DNA of 64,000 nucleotides from a candidate division TA06 bacterium 32_111. GTDB taxonomy: Bacteria; Hydrothermota; 32-111. Below the pieces are notes generated by a model. That model made no database searches. It saw nothing but the letters and a program-made list of their open reading frames with translations, and was not told the DNA's origin. Position numbers and translations under genes: made by a program. The stretch covers positions 186,001 to 250,000 of the forward strand of contig LGFX01000001.1 of NCBI GenBank assembly GCA_001508335.1, in the 5' to 3' direction. Of the stretch, positions 37,101 to 44,792 are shown piece after piece. Every line of letters begins with the position of its first letter. Within the stretch, counting starts at the first letter, position 1.

Positions 37101-37257
37101 TATTTTTTAAATCGTAAGTTTTTTTGTTCGCTTTGACGAAGAAATCCAGATTCTTTTTATAGTATCTTTTGTAAAATTCCAGATCCTTAAGTTGTAAAGC
37201 GGTTAAAAAAGAAAAGATAAAAAGTAATGATAAAAAAAACGATAAAATCTTTTTCAA
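34108..37257 (-). CDS. M6-family (immune inhibitor A-like) metallopeptidase with FG-GAP repeats and sorting domain
   Basis: About 1049 aa. The best start is the TTG at 37257, with GGAGG 4 bases ahead; the track uses the adjacent TTG. Signal peptide, then GLVHEFAHQLGIYDMYDTSN with zinc ligands His287/His291 and the M6 HExxHxxGxxD form. Residues ~550-930 hold VCBS/FG-GAP-like propeller repeats such as DIDGDSFDEVLVTGENMFLY and DLDDDGINEILVHTKNG. The end (NYIYPNPTEGSAKLRFSTQA to FYRLRLKLSDGERTVYRNFN) is a type A T9SS-like sorting domain. It heads a five-gene protease operon with a TTGACA-16-TATATT promoter. Confidence 0.85.
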   Translation of the reverse strand: MKKILSFFLSLLFIFSFLTALQLKDLEFYKRYYKKNLDFFVKANKKTYDLKNSNPKFFLPSKRSIIDFEKKGQDTIRVLVLKVEFLEDTTSLTTGNGKMDLRRSTDSIYVIDTLVNGVDTIIDTSMNIYYKPAHDSLYFYRQMEALRNYYLDDSRGKLYVDFEIYPKGLYDSYTVKHQMQFYGDTLNIVYGMFYLLRDALKEAEITGGIDFSKFDAVIVFHAGSMWQTDYNSDSPFDLPAVYIQGASYIFGEPITVGGKSFEDGIIYSETAIQDGGYAFIQGGLVHEFAHQLGIYDMYDTSNRRMGMGGWNLQGTGNWNLAGLVPPHQGGYNSVSRFNTKPNNNYSNWIYFNQTKTIYKDTTGLRIKFLGSDEDTSTKFFKIPLNSHEYFLVENRFAYASKDTLSSSVDSNGFRVWKDGVLVKINDYDISLPSPIDSGGIAIYHVDETIIQNDSGYNMINAGPILGVDMEEADRVQDFELYYIDVVDWDKTFYGTYDDLFRSGGVSNKFTPKTYPNTDANNSGKTHIYIYDISPSDTVMTFSVLFDFRREGFPFTLKSAPDVNSPKILKRDGKSYIIVQTENGEIYAVDNEGKPLSGEGVVGTFNVNSYSYSTIAVGNVAETDGDEICFTDYDGNIYLLRTDTLNSRGYFLPLKNSPQTVNGKLLSSPVLYDIDGDSFDEVLVTGENMFLYLFDYEDSTGFYKKDSTYLYSSSWSLPVVLEDKIVTLGFDGVLRFFDFDLNQLFFSNTEYPYPTTSSPLAFDIDGDSSAEVIFVRGDGSFFIVSSLDGETKSYKKLPFDNFYSSPIPVDYNGDGIFEIALIAQNNLYLLDLNGNIVNGFPKTFNDEIQSSPLSVDLDDDGINEILVHTKNGLLLSFSNKSQTPGFPLSSGQYSNSTPLVCDLDNDSLVDIVACSDSTIIAFEVKSRINEKNWSSLHYLNSNNRYFKYSSTKLIGDLLIVDDGNNYIYPNPTEGSAKLRFSTQAAKEFSFMVFDQSKTLKYSSPKYQAKSGVNEIPLSLDFLSPGFYRLRLKLSDGERTVYRNFNFGVTR

Positions 37258-37276
37258 CAAACCTCCATTTATATTA

Positions 37277-37304
37277 AATATATATTTATATTATTTGTTG
37301 TCAA
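37277..37304 (-). promoter_or_regulatory. Promoter of the protease operon
   Basis: Minus strand TTGACA (37304-37299) and TATATT (37282-37277), spacer 16, about 20 bases before the start codon of the M6 peptidase gene. Confidence 0.6.
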
Positions 37305-37515
37305 TAGAAAGATGGCTGCATTTTATTATTTGAGTGAATTTTAAAGATGATAAAGATTTTTTATTATTTTTGTCTTTTTCACTCAAAAAAAATCATTTAA
37401 AAATTGTATAGATAATTAATTACAACTTCACATTTCACAAAAAATCAATGCTTCTTAATAAACTTTCGTTATAAAATTTTTTTTATCTGTTCAAAGGGAA
37501 TTAAATTTAGAAGTG
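37305..37515. other. AT-rich divergent intergenic region
   Basis: Between the protease operon promoter and that of the ArsR-like gene I see no open frame above ~25 codons, no hairpin of note and no repeat. Poly-A/T tracts (ttttattatttttg, aaaaaaaatc) suggest curved DNA. A binding site for the adjacent regulator could lie here but none is recognisable. Confidence 0.4.
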
Positions 37516-37543
37516 TTGACTGAAAAATTTTTGAGATTAAAAT
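37516..37543 (+). promoter_or_regulatory. Promoter of the ArsR-like gene
   Basis: TTGACT (37516-37521) and TAAAAT (37538-37543), spacer 16. AAAGGAG precedes the ATG at 37568. Confidence 0.55.
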
Positions 37544-37567
37544 AGAAAGGATAATAAAAGGAGAACT

Positions 37568-37930
37568 ATGGATAAATTGATAAAAATCTTTATCGCTCTT
37601 TCTGATGAGATAAGTATAAGAATAGTAAAACTTCTTATAAAAAAGATGTGCACAATTTTTGAAATTTCAGAAATAATGTCAAAGGATGAAGATTACATAA
37701 AAGAAAGGTTGGATAAACTAATGAATGTCGGTATAGTTTCAAAAATAAACGATGGGAAATATGAAGTTTACTTCGTAAAAAATACCGGTTCAATCTTTGA
37801 TAAATTTGCAAAAGATATTGTTAAACTACTTTCTGGATATTTTAACTCTGACAAAGTGATACTTGATGATTATCAGAAGGCGAGAAGTATAAATAGGGAT
37901 GAACTTTTCAAAAGAAGGAATCCTCAATAG
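37568..37930 (+). CDS. ArsR-like winged-helix regulator
   Basis: 120 aa. IKIFIALSDEISIRIVKLL, TIFEISEIMSKDEDYIKERL and DKLMNVGIVSKINDGKYEVY form the helix-turn-helix and wing of the ArsR/SmtB family; no Cys/His metal-site cluster typical of metal sensors is apparent (one Cys, in KKMCTIFE). It is a cytoplasmic DNA-binding dimer by family. It stands alone on the plus strand, divergent from the protease operon, which is a plausible target. Its end overlaps the convergent gene at 37924 by 7 bases. Confidence 0.7.
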   Translation: MDKLIKIFIALSDEISIRIVKLLIKKMCTIFEISEIMSKDEDYIKERLDKLMNVGIVSKINDGKYEVYFVKNTGSIFDKFAKDIVKLLSGYFNSDKVILDDYQKARSINRDELFKRRNPQ

Positions 37931-38796
37931 CTCAAAACGAAATCTACCAAAATATCTTGATATTTTTTCTCTACGAGATTGTATAATTTTGTAAGATACT
38001 TTTTCCGTATCTCCTCGTTTCTTTTTAAAGCAAGTGTGTAGGCGTTACTCTTTGAACCATTTTGAAACCTTGAAACGAGAGAGGAGTAGATAAAAAGGGT
38101 AAGGAAATAATCCCTGTTTTTAAAATAATCTAAAGATAATTCAAATTTTTCAAGTTTATAACCTTTAGGATCTTTGAAGAAGGAATAGAGAAAAAGAATG
38201 TTTGAAAAAGTAGTTAGCAAAAAATCCCTTAAAGCAAATGAAGGGTAACCAGAGTAAAATTCTCCCAGTCCCGGTAAAAAAGATGATAAAGCAAAAGAGA
38301 ACTCTGGAGATTTCAATTTAACTTTTTGATAACCTTTTAGATCATTTTTAATCGAATCATCCAAAAAATCTAAAATCTTAACACTCTCTTTATAAACATT
38401 TTTCTTTAAAAAATCGAGTAACAACATTAAAGTATCAACTCCATCAGTTTTGAAATCCTCTATTTCAAAAATTGCTGAATTGAAATCTCCCCTTTTGAAA
38501 TTCAGATACGACCTAACAACTCCATCATAAACAAAACAACTCTCCGAAAGGTCAACTTCTGTAAGTAGATCAAGATATTTGAAAGAGAATGTGTCATATC
38601 CTGAAAGAGCGTAGAGTGAACTTATTTTCAAATAATATTTACAATTCTTTTCATAACCTTTTTCAAAATATATCCTTTTAAACTCCCCTATTGCCCTGAA
38701 ATAATCTTTCTCGTTAAGAAGTTTAGTAAAATAGTTTTCTTCAGAAAGAATAGTAAGGGAGAAAAATAGTATTAGAATAATTATTTTTAATCTCAT
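37924..38796 (-). CDS. PGxGxFY-motif envelope protein (paralog 1)
   Basis: 290 aa from ATG at 38796, where a signal peptide MRLKIIILILFFSLTILSEE starts; the track start 29 codons upstream lies inside the paralog. TPR-like helices (DYFRAIGEFKRIYFEKGYEK, YLKISSLYALSGYDTFSFKY) lead to FALSSFLPGLGEFYSGYPSF, the same motif as in the preceding gene (STFLPGSGRFYSE), and two hydrophobic segments. Both genes lie downstream of yidD, as in many FCB genomes, where such TPR/PGxGxFYxG proteins sit beside the YidD gene. The gene overlaps the paralog by 56 bases. Function unknown. Confidence 0.6.
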   Translation of the reverse strand: MRLKIIILILFFSLTILSEENYFTKLLNEKDYFRAIGEFKRIYFEKGYEKNCKYYLKISSLYALSGYDTFSFKYLDLLTEVDLSESCFVYDGVVRSYLNFKRGDFNSAIFEIEDFKTDGVDTLMLLLDFLKKNVYKESVKILDFLDDSIKNDLKGYQKVKLKSPEFSFALSSFLPGLGEFYSGYPSFALRDFLLTTFSNILFLYSFFKDPKGYKLEKFELSLDYFKNRDYFLTLFIYSSLVSRFQNGSKSNAYTLALKRNEEIRKKYLTKLYNLVEKKYQDILVDFVLSY

Positions 38797-39520
38797 AAAA
38801 ATACCTGTTAACCTTTTTTTCATAATATATTTTTGCTGAGTTGAAAGAGCCATAGAGTTCTCCGAGATAAAAGATAGCGGCAACCGATGCTGAAATTATG
38901 AAAAATGTTTTATTCTCATTTATGAATTTGTAATAGATAGAACCTAAAAGTGGTGTTAGGATAGTTGTCATAGAGAAAACTCCATCTCCATTTCTTTCAG
39001 AGTAAAATCTACCACTTCCTGGTAAAAATGTTGAAAAAAGGAGAGCAAGGTATGGATTTTTCTTTTTTATTTTGAAGAAATTTTCTGATATCTCTTTCAA
39101 CTCCTCGGAAAAATTAAGAAAATCCTCTTTCTTTGCCTCTCCCAGAAAAAGTTTTGAAAGTAATTCAAAATCTTTATTTTTTTCAAAATCTATTTTAGTT
39201 TCTTTTAACTCTTTGAATTTTTTTTGAAAGAATAAGGTCAGAAGATAATTTCTCTCGTAACCTTCAGATAAATCTTTTATCTTTGAAAAATTCTCTTCGG
39301 CTAATTTAAGATCGCCCATAAAAAGATAGTTTACACCGATAAGGTTTACTATCCTTTCCTTCAACTGCGAATCCTGACAGAAAAAGAGTTCTCTTTTTAA
39401 CTCAGATAAACACCTGTAATAATCTCCATCTTCAAACAAAAATTTTGCAAAATCAAGTTCCGACGAAAACACCATTAATGATAAAAATGAAATGAGTGTT
39501 ATAAAAAAAATCTTTCTCAT
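38741..39520 (-). CDS. PGxGxFY-motif envelope protein (paralog 2)
   Basis: 259 aa. MRKIFFITLISFLSLMVFSS is a signal peptide; helical TPR-like repeats follow (DGDYYRCLSELKRELFFCQD, MGDLKLAEENFSKIKDLSEG), then NPYLALLFSTFLPGSGRFYS and a hydrophobic tail (FFIISASVAAIFYLGELYGS). It shares layout and motif with the next gene, so the two are probably a tandem duplication. It starts 10 bases after yidD. Such proteins are often encoded with YidD and may serve in envelope protein or lipid handling, but no function is known to me. Confidence 0.6.
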   Translation of the reverse strand: MRKIFFITLISFLSLMVFSSELDFAKFLFEDGDYYRCLSELKRELFFCQDSQLKERIVNLIGVNYLFMGDLKLAEENFSKIKDLSEGYERNYLLTLFFQKKFKELKETKIDFEKNKDFELLSKLFLGEAKKEDFLNFSEELKEISENFFKIKKKNPYLALLFSTFLPGSGRFYSERNGDGVFSMTTILTPLLGSIYYKFINENKTFFIISASVAAIFYLGELYGSFNSAKIYYEKKVNRYFYEIKNNYSNTIFLPYYSF

Positions 39521-39530
39521 AAATTTTCCT

Positions 39531-39926
39531 TCAAGGTTTATCTATTACTTTAAAGCCTCTTCTCTCTATAAGTACAATGGAGTCATAAAAGGTTCCAACA
39601 TACTCTCTTACGGAGAAATTGCATCTCTGTAACCTATCTATTCCTTTCACAAAACCAAGGATTGGGCCATATTTTCTTATGGATTGGAACATATAGTTTG
39701 AACATGATGGAGAGAAGTTGCACACTTCACCCTGTGCTGGAGATATAAAGATCTGGTAGAATCTCAACCCAAAAAGAAGAACGATGTTTATAGAGTTATC
39801 GGTTAATCTCTTGTCGTAAGATTCGTCATAATAGATCTTTTGTGTATCACCTTTCTCAAAAGGAACTTCGTAAGAGAAATCACTTAGAAGAGTTGAGGCG
39901 ATTATTAAACTCATTAACAAATTCAT
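39531..39926 (-). CDS. yidD: Membrane protein insertion efficiency factor YidD
   Basis: 131 aa from ATG at 39926, which has GGAGAG 6 bases ahead (the track start lies 24 codons further up in another gene). GLRFYQIFISPAQGEVCNFS and PSCSNYMFQSIRKYGPILGF, then GIDRLQRCNFS, are the YidD signature with the CxFxPSCSxY box. YidD is a small membrane-associated protein linked to YidC insertion. Here it has a longer N-terminus with a hydrophobic start (MNLLMSLIIASTLLSDFSYE) that looks like a signal peptide, as in several FCB versions. It overlaps the RecJ-like gene by 47 bases. Confidence 0.88.
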   Translation of the reverse strand: MNLLMSLIIASTLLSDFSYEVPFEKGDTQKIYYDESYDKRLTDNSINIVLLFGLRFYQIFISPAQGEVCNFSPSCSNYMFQSIRKYGPILGFVKGIDRLQRCNFSVREYVGTFYDSIVLIERRGFKVIDKP

Positions 39927-41019
39927 AGATTCTCTCCGAGTTAATCTCAAAACCAGCGGCTTTTTTGTGCCCTCCAAAACCAATAAAATAATTTTCAAAA
40001 AGTTTTAGAGTATCAAGCCAGTTGAAATTTTCACTATCAAATCTACATTCACCACCAAAGTTCTTTCCCTTCTTTCCAATTATACAAACTGGTTTGTCAT
40101 ACTTTTTGGATAACAGAGAGGCTAAAACTCCAGTATATTTGTATTCTATATTTTTTTTAACTATGAGAATGTATTTTTCTTTTTCAAAAGATTTTTTTTC
40201 TATCTCATTCAAATATTTTTCTATTCTCTTTTTGTAATTTTCAATTTTCCTTTTTGCATCCTTCAGAAAAAGATAGAAACTCTTTTTGTAATTTTCTTTT
40301 AAAATGTATTCAACGAGTGGATTTTTAAAAGAAAGCGTTTTTGAATTAGCAAAAACTCCACACAGGTTGGTTTCGTCGAACTCGAGTTCCCTTAAAAAGG
40401 GTATGTGGTAAAAGATTCCATTATAGTATTTTAAGATTTTTTCGTTCGTCTTATCCACTTTAACCTTGTCACATTTGGTTCCAACAGCAGCAAGTGAAAT
40501 GTTGAAAGGATCATAAAAGAAAGATTGGGAATAATCTTTAACTATTTTGAACTTTTTTAAAAGGTATAAAGAAAAGATAAATGATACACCACTCCCAGAA
40601 AGGTTTTTGAACTTTTTTGAACTCAAAAGGTATGGATTTATATATGGAACCTTTTCAACCTTTTTTTTGTATGGGATATGATGATCTGTTACGATTATAT
40701 TTTTATCTGAGAGTTTTATTTTTTTAATCAGTTCGTAGTTTACCGATGCACAATCGACGGTTATGAAAGTATCAAAATCCTTCTTTAAAAATAGATCAAC
40801 TTTTCTTTCAACAAGACCTATTCCATCCTTTATCCTTGAGGGGATAAAATAGTGTGCTTTCTTACCAAGAGTATTTAAAGTCCTTAGAATTATGATAGTG
40901 GAGGTTATTCCGTCGGCATCCTCATCGCCCCAAACAAGTATTTTCTGGGACTTCTTTATTATTGAATAAGAATCTTTGAAATCTTTGTCGATAAAGTCTC
41001 TATCATTTACCTTAAGCAT
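39880..41019 (-). CDS. RecJ-like DHH-family phosphoesterase
   Basis: 379 aa. VWGDEDADGITSTIIILRTL (motif I, DxDxDG-like), TFITVDCASVNYELI (motif II), IIVTDHHIPYKKKVEKVPYI with the DHH (motif III) and a C-terminal DHHA1 region with FGGHKKAAGFEINSERIYEF (the GGGHxxAAG box). It is short for RecJ (usually ~570 aa) and lacks the OB domain, so it could be a RecJ-like exonuclease or a nanoRNase-like enzyme. Cytoplasmic, Mn-dependent by family. It overlaps scpA by 13 bases at its start and yidD at its end. Confidence 0.8.
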   Translation of the reverse strand: MLKVNDRDFIDKDFKDSYSIIKKSQKILVWGDEDADGITSTIIILRTLNTLGKKAHYFIPSRIKDGIGLVERKVDLFLKKDFDTFITVDCASVNYELIKKIKLSDKNIIVTDHHIPYKKKVEKVPYINPYLLSSKKFKNLSGSGVSFIFSLYLLKKFKIVKDYSQSFFYDPFNISLAAVGTKCDKVKVDKTNEKILKYYNGIFYHIPFLRELEFDETNLCGVFANSKTLSFKNPLVEYILKENYKKSFYLFLKDAKRKIENYKKRIEKYLNEIEKKSFEKEKYILIVKKNIEYKYTGVLASLLSKKYDKPVCIIGKKGKNFGGECRFDSENFNWLDTLKLFENYFIGFGGHKKAAGFEINSERIYEFVNEFNNRLNSSK

Positions 41020-41711
41020 ACTTTTATATCTTCAAACTGTGAATTCTGTTCCATGTGGATAAAACCTTTCAACGAGAGGTCAAGTATTGCTATAAAAGTT
41101 AAAATAATCTCAAAAAGGTTATCAAAATTTTTTACATATTCAAAAAAGTTGAACTCTCTATACTCGTTTAGGTATTGAACAATCTCTTTTGTTTTATCAA
41201 CTATAGTCTTTTTGACCTTTGGATCCCTGTAAAGTTTAAGGGACTCACCTTTTTTCAATAGTGGTATAAAAACATCCATAAGATCAACAAGGGTATAAGG
41301 GCTCTCTTCCTCTTCCACTTTACTTTCAAAAATTATACTCCTTGAGAAGAGTTTTGATGATTCATGTTCAATGTTTCTTAAAATTTCGGTTATCTTTTTA
41401 AATTTCTGATACTCCAACAACCTTTCAACAAGTGGTTTTCTGGGATCCCCTTCATCCTCACCATCTACGGGATTTGCTGGAATAAGCATATCAGATTTTA
41501 TTTTAATAAGGGTTGCTGCCATAACAATGTAATCACTCGCTATGTCTATGTTTAACTCTTTCATCCTCTCAAGTATCTCAAGGTATTGGAGTGTAATTTT
41601 TTGTATAGGTATATCGTATATGTTGATCTCATTCTTTCTTATAAGGTATAAAAGTAGATCAAGAGGCCCTTCGAATTGATCCAATCTAACATTAAGAATA
41701 TCGTTTACCAT
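41007..41711 (-). CDS. scpA: Segregation and condensation protein A
   Basis: 234 aa. NVRLDQFEGPLDLLLYLIRK and NEINIYDIPIQKITLQYLEI are the ScpA N-terminal kleisin block, with SDYIVMAATLIKIKSDMLIP next and a C-terminal winged helix (ILTFIAILDLSLKGFIHMEQ). ScpA bridges the SMC dimer and ScpB in chromosome condensation. No scpB or smc is present in the window. Overlaps the PorQ-like gene by 1 base and the RecJ-like gene by 13. Confidence 0.93.
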   Translation of the reverse strand: MVNDILNVRLDQFEGPLDLLLYLIRKNEINIYDIPIQKITLQYLEILERMKELNIDIASDYIVMAATLIKIKSDMLIPANPVDGEDEGDPRKPLVERLLEYQKFKKITEILRNIEHESSKLFSRSIIFESKVEEEESPYTLVDLMDVFIPLLKKGESLKLYRDPKVKKTIVDKTKEIVQYLNEYREFNFFEYVKNFDNLFEIILTFIAILDLSLKGFIHMEQNSQFEDIKVCLR

Positions 41712-43054
41712 TAAAAACTCATCTTTAAACCTATAGATTGTGAAACCCCAAGTTCTCCCCAGAATTTACTTGACCAGAGAACAGATATGTTGTTGTAACT
41801 CAACTTGAAACCAGCTGTTAAAGCAGATGTTAGATCCGTTGGATATCCAAGTTGCAATTCTGATCTGTCAGATGAAACACCTAAAATTATATCGAGGGAA
41901 AGTGGTGAAAAGATATTTTTCTTCTCTACGGGAGTTCTCTCCTCACTCTTTTCTACATACTCTTCAACTTTCTCTTCTTTTAAAAGATTTTCAACACTAT
42001 CATTCTTCTCATCCAAAAATTCAGCATACGATTTATATTCTTGTTCAGTTTCGTTATCACTTTTTAAAGTATCAACCAATGAGTCGGTTGTGACTATCAA
42101 ATTATCTCTATTTTCAATATTAAGAGTATCAACTATTGAGTCAGTTTTAACTATCAAATCATCTTCATTCTCACTTTTTAGAGTATCAACCAACGAGTCT
42201 GTTATGGCAGTCAAAATAGTATCAGGAGTTTCGTCCATCTCAAAACTTTCATCCATATGGTTTAAAAGGGTATCCACATTGTTTGTATCTAAAATCTCAA
42301 AACTTTTTTCCTTTACTTCACCCTTTTGTAAATCCGGTTTAATCAAAGAGAATTTTAAAGCGAAAGAATAGAAATATTTTCTATCAAGTATTTTTCCTAC
42401 ATCTAAATTTACGGAAAAAGGCATATCCTCTTTATCAATTGAAAAACCTATAACGAACTTTGCGGGTGTCAAAGAACTTTTTTCAAAGTTGTATGCACCT
42501 CCTACATTTAAAATCTGAAATCCTAAATTCAAAAATTCAAAATATGCTTTTTCATAAATCAAGCCTAAATTTAAAGATGAAAATAGTGAATTATAGTCGA
42601 GAACTTTTTCAACTCCGATATTCATCCCTCCACCTACGAAGATGTTTTCTTTGATTTTAAAACTCTTTGAAAACTCTAAAAGTAAATTTGATGAGAAGAA
42701 TTCACCAAGATCGTTGTTGAGGGAATCTCTTCTTTCCATAACTCCAGAATTGAAATATTTCAAAAGTAACTGAGAGGATTTAAAGTTGTATGTGAAAAGT
42801 CCAAAATGGGAAGAAACAAGGAAAGGCATATATGTGAAAGAAAAAGTGTTTTCATTTTCCAAGTTATAGAGTGAGGCTGGATTTATAAGATCACCACTTC
42901 TCCCCTTCACGGCTGAAGATGTTGTTGAATACGCTTGACTTAATGGATCAACAGGAATATTCAAAAAATAGAACCCGAGATCTCCACTGTAAAAAGCAGA
43001 AAAAGTTAGAATGAAAAAAGATATGCTCATAAGTAACAAAAAGAATTTTTTCAT
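41711..43054 (-). CDS. PorV/PorQ-like outer-membrane protein with a repeat linker
   Basis: 447 aa. Signal peptide, then YFLNIPVDPLSQAYSTTSSA and VKGRSGDLINPASLYNLENE, the start of the PorV/PorQ (UPF0164-like) barrel family, a FadL-like fold associated with type IX secretion. Barrel strands run to about residue 235. An acidic stretch of 19-residue repeats (TDSLVDTLKSENEDDLIVK, near-identical three times) interrupts the barrel, before final strands from LSLDIILGVSSDRSELQLGY to LKMSF. T9SS cargo-like domains on the two peptidases nearby agree with this call. It overlaps fbp by 4 bases. Confidence 0.65.
   Translation of the reverse strand: MKKFFLLLMSISFFILTFSAFYSGDLGFYFLNIPVDPLSQAYSTTSSAVKGRSGDLINPASLYNLENENTFSFTYMPFLVSSHFGLFTYNFKSSQLLLKYFNSGVMERRDSLNNDLGEFFSSNLLLEFSKSFKIKENIFVGGGMNIGVEKVLDYNSLFSSLNLGLIYEKAYFEFLNLGFQILNVGGAYNFEKSSLTPAKFVIGFSIDKEDMPFSVNLDVGKILDRKYFYSFALKFSLIKPDLQKGEVKEKSFEILDTNNVDTLLNHMDESFEMDETPDTILTAITDSLVDTLKSENEDDLIVKTDSIVDTLNIENRDNLIVTTDSLVDTLKSDNETEQEYKSYAEFLDEKNDSVENLLKEEKVEEYVEKSEERTPVEKKNIFSPLSLDIILGVSSDRSELQLGYPTDLTSALTAGFKLSYNNISVLWSSKFWGELGVSQSIGLKMSF
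42047..42202 (-). repeat. 57-base tandem repeat encoding an acidic linker
   Basis: Three direct units of 57 bases in frame in the PorQ-like gene, starting at 42202, 42145 and 42088, the last shortened. Each encodes T-D-S-L/I-V-D-T-L then an acidic Asn/Glu run. Copies differ at several third positions, so the expansion is not very recent. Confidence 0.8.
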
Positions 43055-44049
43055 TTTTCCTCCGAATTTATAAAACTCATAGCCTCCTCAACAAAAGATT
43101 TTGTTCCAATATAGAGTGGAACCCTTTGATGTAACTCTTCCGGTTTTATATCCAAAATTTCATTTTTACCATCGGTAGATAAACCACCTGCATTTTTCGT
43201 TATCAAAGAGAGAGGGTTTGCTTCATACATCAATCTCAACTTACCTTTAGGTTTTTCTTTGTTCTTATGATCCAAAGGATAGAAAAAGATCCCACCATAG
43301 ATAAGATTTCTATGAAAATCTGAAACGAGTGAGCCTATATACCTCAAAGTGAATGGTTTTTCATCGTTCTTAAGGTGGTCAACATATCTCTGAACTCCTT
43401 TATCCCAATATTTATAATTCCCTTCGTTAACTGAGTAATACCTTTTTGATGGTTCAGGAAATTTCATGTTAGGATGTGAGAGCAAAAATTCACCGAGTGA
43501 TGGATCGAGGGTAAAACCATGAACACCCTCACCTGTTGTTAGAACAAGCATTGTTGATGAACCGTAAACAATATATCCAGACGCAAGCTGCTCTTTACCT
43601 TTTCTCAGAAAATCGTTTTCAGTGCATTCGCCATCATTCAAAAGTTTATAGATCGAGAATATCGTCCCTATACTGACATTAACATCTATATTTGAAGACC
43701 CATCCAATGGATCGAATATAACACAATATTTTGCATTCGTATGTTTATGAAAGTAAACTGGATCAGCCATCTCTTCTGAAGCACATCCTCCAACGGTATC
43801 ATTCCTTGAAAGTATATTCACAATGGTTGAATTGGAAAACTCATCAAGTTTTTGAACCTGTTCACCCTGAATATTCTCTTTGCCTGTTAGTCCTAAAATC
43901 TCAACAAGTCCAGCTTTGTTAACTTCTCTTGAAATTATCTTTCCAGCAAGTGCAATATCTAGTAAAAGAAGTGTAAAGTCACCTTTTGCATAAGGAAATT
44001 TTTTCTGTTCGTTCAATATGAAATGTTGTAACTGTAAATTCCCATTCAT
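43051..44049 (-). CDS. fbp: Fructose-1,6-bisphosphatase class I
   Basis: 332 aa. VGGCASEEMADPVYFHKHTN, then CVIFDPLDGSSNIDVNVSIG with the Asp-Pro-Leu-Asp-Gly-Ser metal block, RYIGSLVSDFHRNLIYGGIF, KPKGKLRLMYEANPLSLITK (active-site box) and the end LHQRVPLYIGTKSFVEEA are all class I FBPase. It hydrolyses fructose-1,6-bisphosphate to fructose-6-phosphate, the committed gluconeogenic step, and agrees with PckA here. It lies 8 bases after the HAD gene in the 45.3-37.9 kb operon and overlaps the PorQ-like gene by 4. Confidence 0.96.
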   Translation of the reverse strand: MNGNLQLQHFILNEQKKFPYAKGDFTLLLLDIALAGKIISREVNKAGLVEILGLTGKENIQGEQVQKLDEFSNSTIVNILSRNDTVGGCASEEMADPVYFHKHTNAKYCVIFDPLDGSSNIDVNVSIGTIFSIYKLLNDGECTENDFLRKGKEQLASGYIVYGSSTMLVLTTGEGVHGFTLDPSLGEFLLSHPNMKFPEPSKRYYSVNEGNYKYWDKGVQRYVDHLKNDEKPFTLRYIGSLVSDFHRNLIYGGIFFYPLDHKNKEKPKGKLRLMYEANPLSLITKNAGGLSTDGKNEILDIKPEELHQRVPLYIGTKSFVEEAMSFINSEEK

Positions 44050-44057
44050 ATCTCCTC

Positions 44058-44792
44058 CTACAAACTTTTAATAAAGTTTTCAATCTCTAAAGGATCATCC
44101 GTTAAAAAATCAGCTTTTAACTTTTCAGCATCTTTAAAAAGGTATGTCTCTTTTTTGAAATGAACACTCCTCATTCCAACATCTAAAGCCCCTTTTATAT
44201 CGGTTACCGGTATGTCACCAATATGAACGACCTCTGAAGGTTCACATCCAAAATATTTTAGAACGAATTCAAATATCCTTCTATCAGGTTTTGAAACTCC
44301 CATCTCGTCTGAAAAAATTAAGAGTGAGAAGTAATCAAAAATCCCCACCTTTTTTAAAACCTCTCTAAGATACTTTCCGGGAGTAAAACCTGTATCTGAA
44401 ATTAGAACAAGTTCATAATCCAGACTTAACCTTTTTATCAAAATATCCATATTCTCAACGAAAGAAACCTCAGAACTTGTAAAGGAACTTTCCATAAAGG
44501 AAACAACCTCATGGAAAAATTTTTCAGGATAATTTCCAATTGAAAGGTAGGAAAGAAAAGTTCTCATGGATGAACTCGTCGTTGGGGTATACCTTTTCTC
44601 AAGCCATTCTCCATTAAAAAATATATCCCATGTTTTATCGATTGAAGAGTAATAATCCTCTTTTTTCAACTCATATCCATATCTCGAAAATATCTTTTTA
44701 AGATTTTTGAATCTGAATTCTTTAAAATTTTTTGAATCCTTACCAGAAAGTATAGTATTCCAGAGGTCAAAAGAGACAACCTTTATCATCAA
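44058..44792 (-). CDS. HAD-superfamily hydrolase
   Basis: 244 aa. VVSFDLWNTILSGKDSKNFK holds motif I with nucleophile Asp9, but the usual second Asp (DxDxT) is replaced by Trp11, as in haloacid dehalogenase-like members (FDxYGT). YELVLISDTGFTPGKYL is motif II, GVSKPDRRIFEFVLKYFG motif III (Lys) and VVHIGDIPVTDIKGALDVGM motif IV. Its cap is of the C1 type. Cytoplasmic; substrate unknown. It overlaps the gene at 44789 by 4 bases and precedes fbp in the operon. Confidence 0.85.
   Translation of the reverse strand: MMIKVVSFDLWNTILSGKDSKNFKEFRFKNLKKIFSRYGYELKKEDYYSSIDKTWDIFFNGEWLEKRYTPTTSSSMRTFLSYLSIGNYPEKFFHEVVSFMESSFTSSEVSFVENMDILIKRLSLDYELVLISDTGFTPGKYLREVLKKVGIFDYFSLLIFSDEMGVSKPDRRIFEFVLKYFGCEPSEVVHIGDIPVTDIKGALDVGMRSVHFKKETYLFKDAEKLKADFLTDDPLEIENFIKSL

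Noticed and set aside
42047-42202. Possible CRISPR array
   Set aside because: The units are directly adjacent, in frame and diverged, so they are a coding tandem repeat; no cas genes and no spacer pattern anywhere in the window.
41805-42371. 188-aa plus-strand ORF inside the PorQ-like gene
   Set aside because: Antisense to a gene with a clear signal peptide and family pattern; its Ser/Thr/Val-rich product is the shadow of the acidic repeats.
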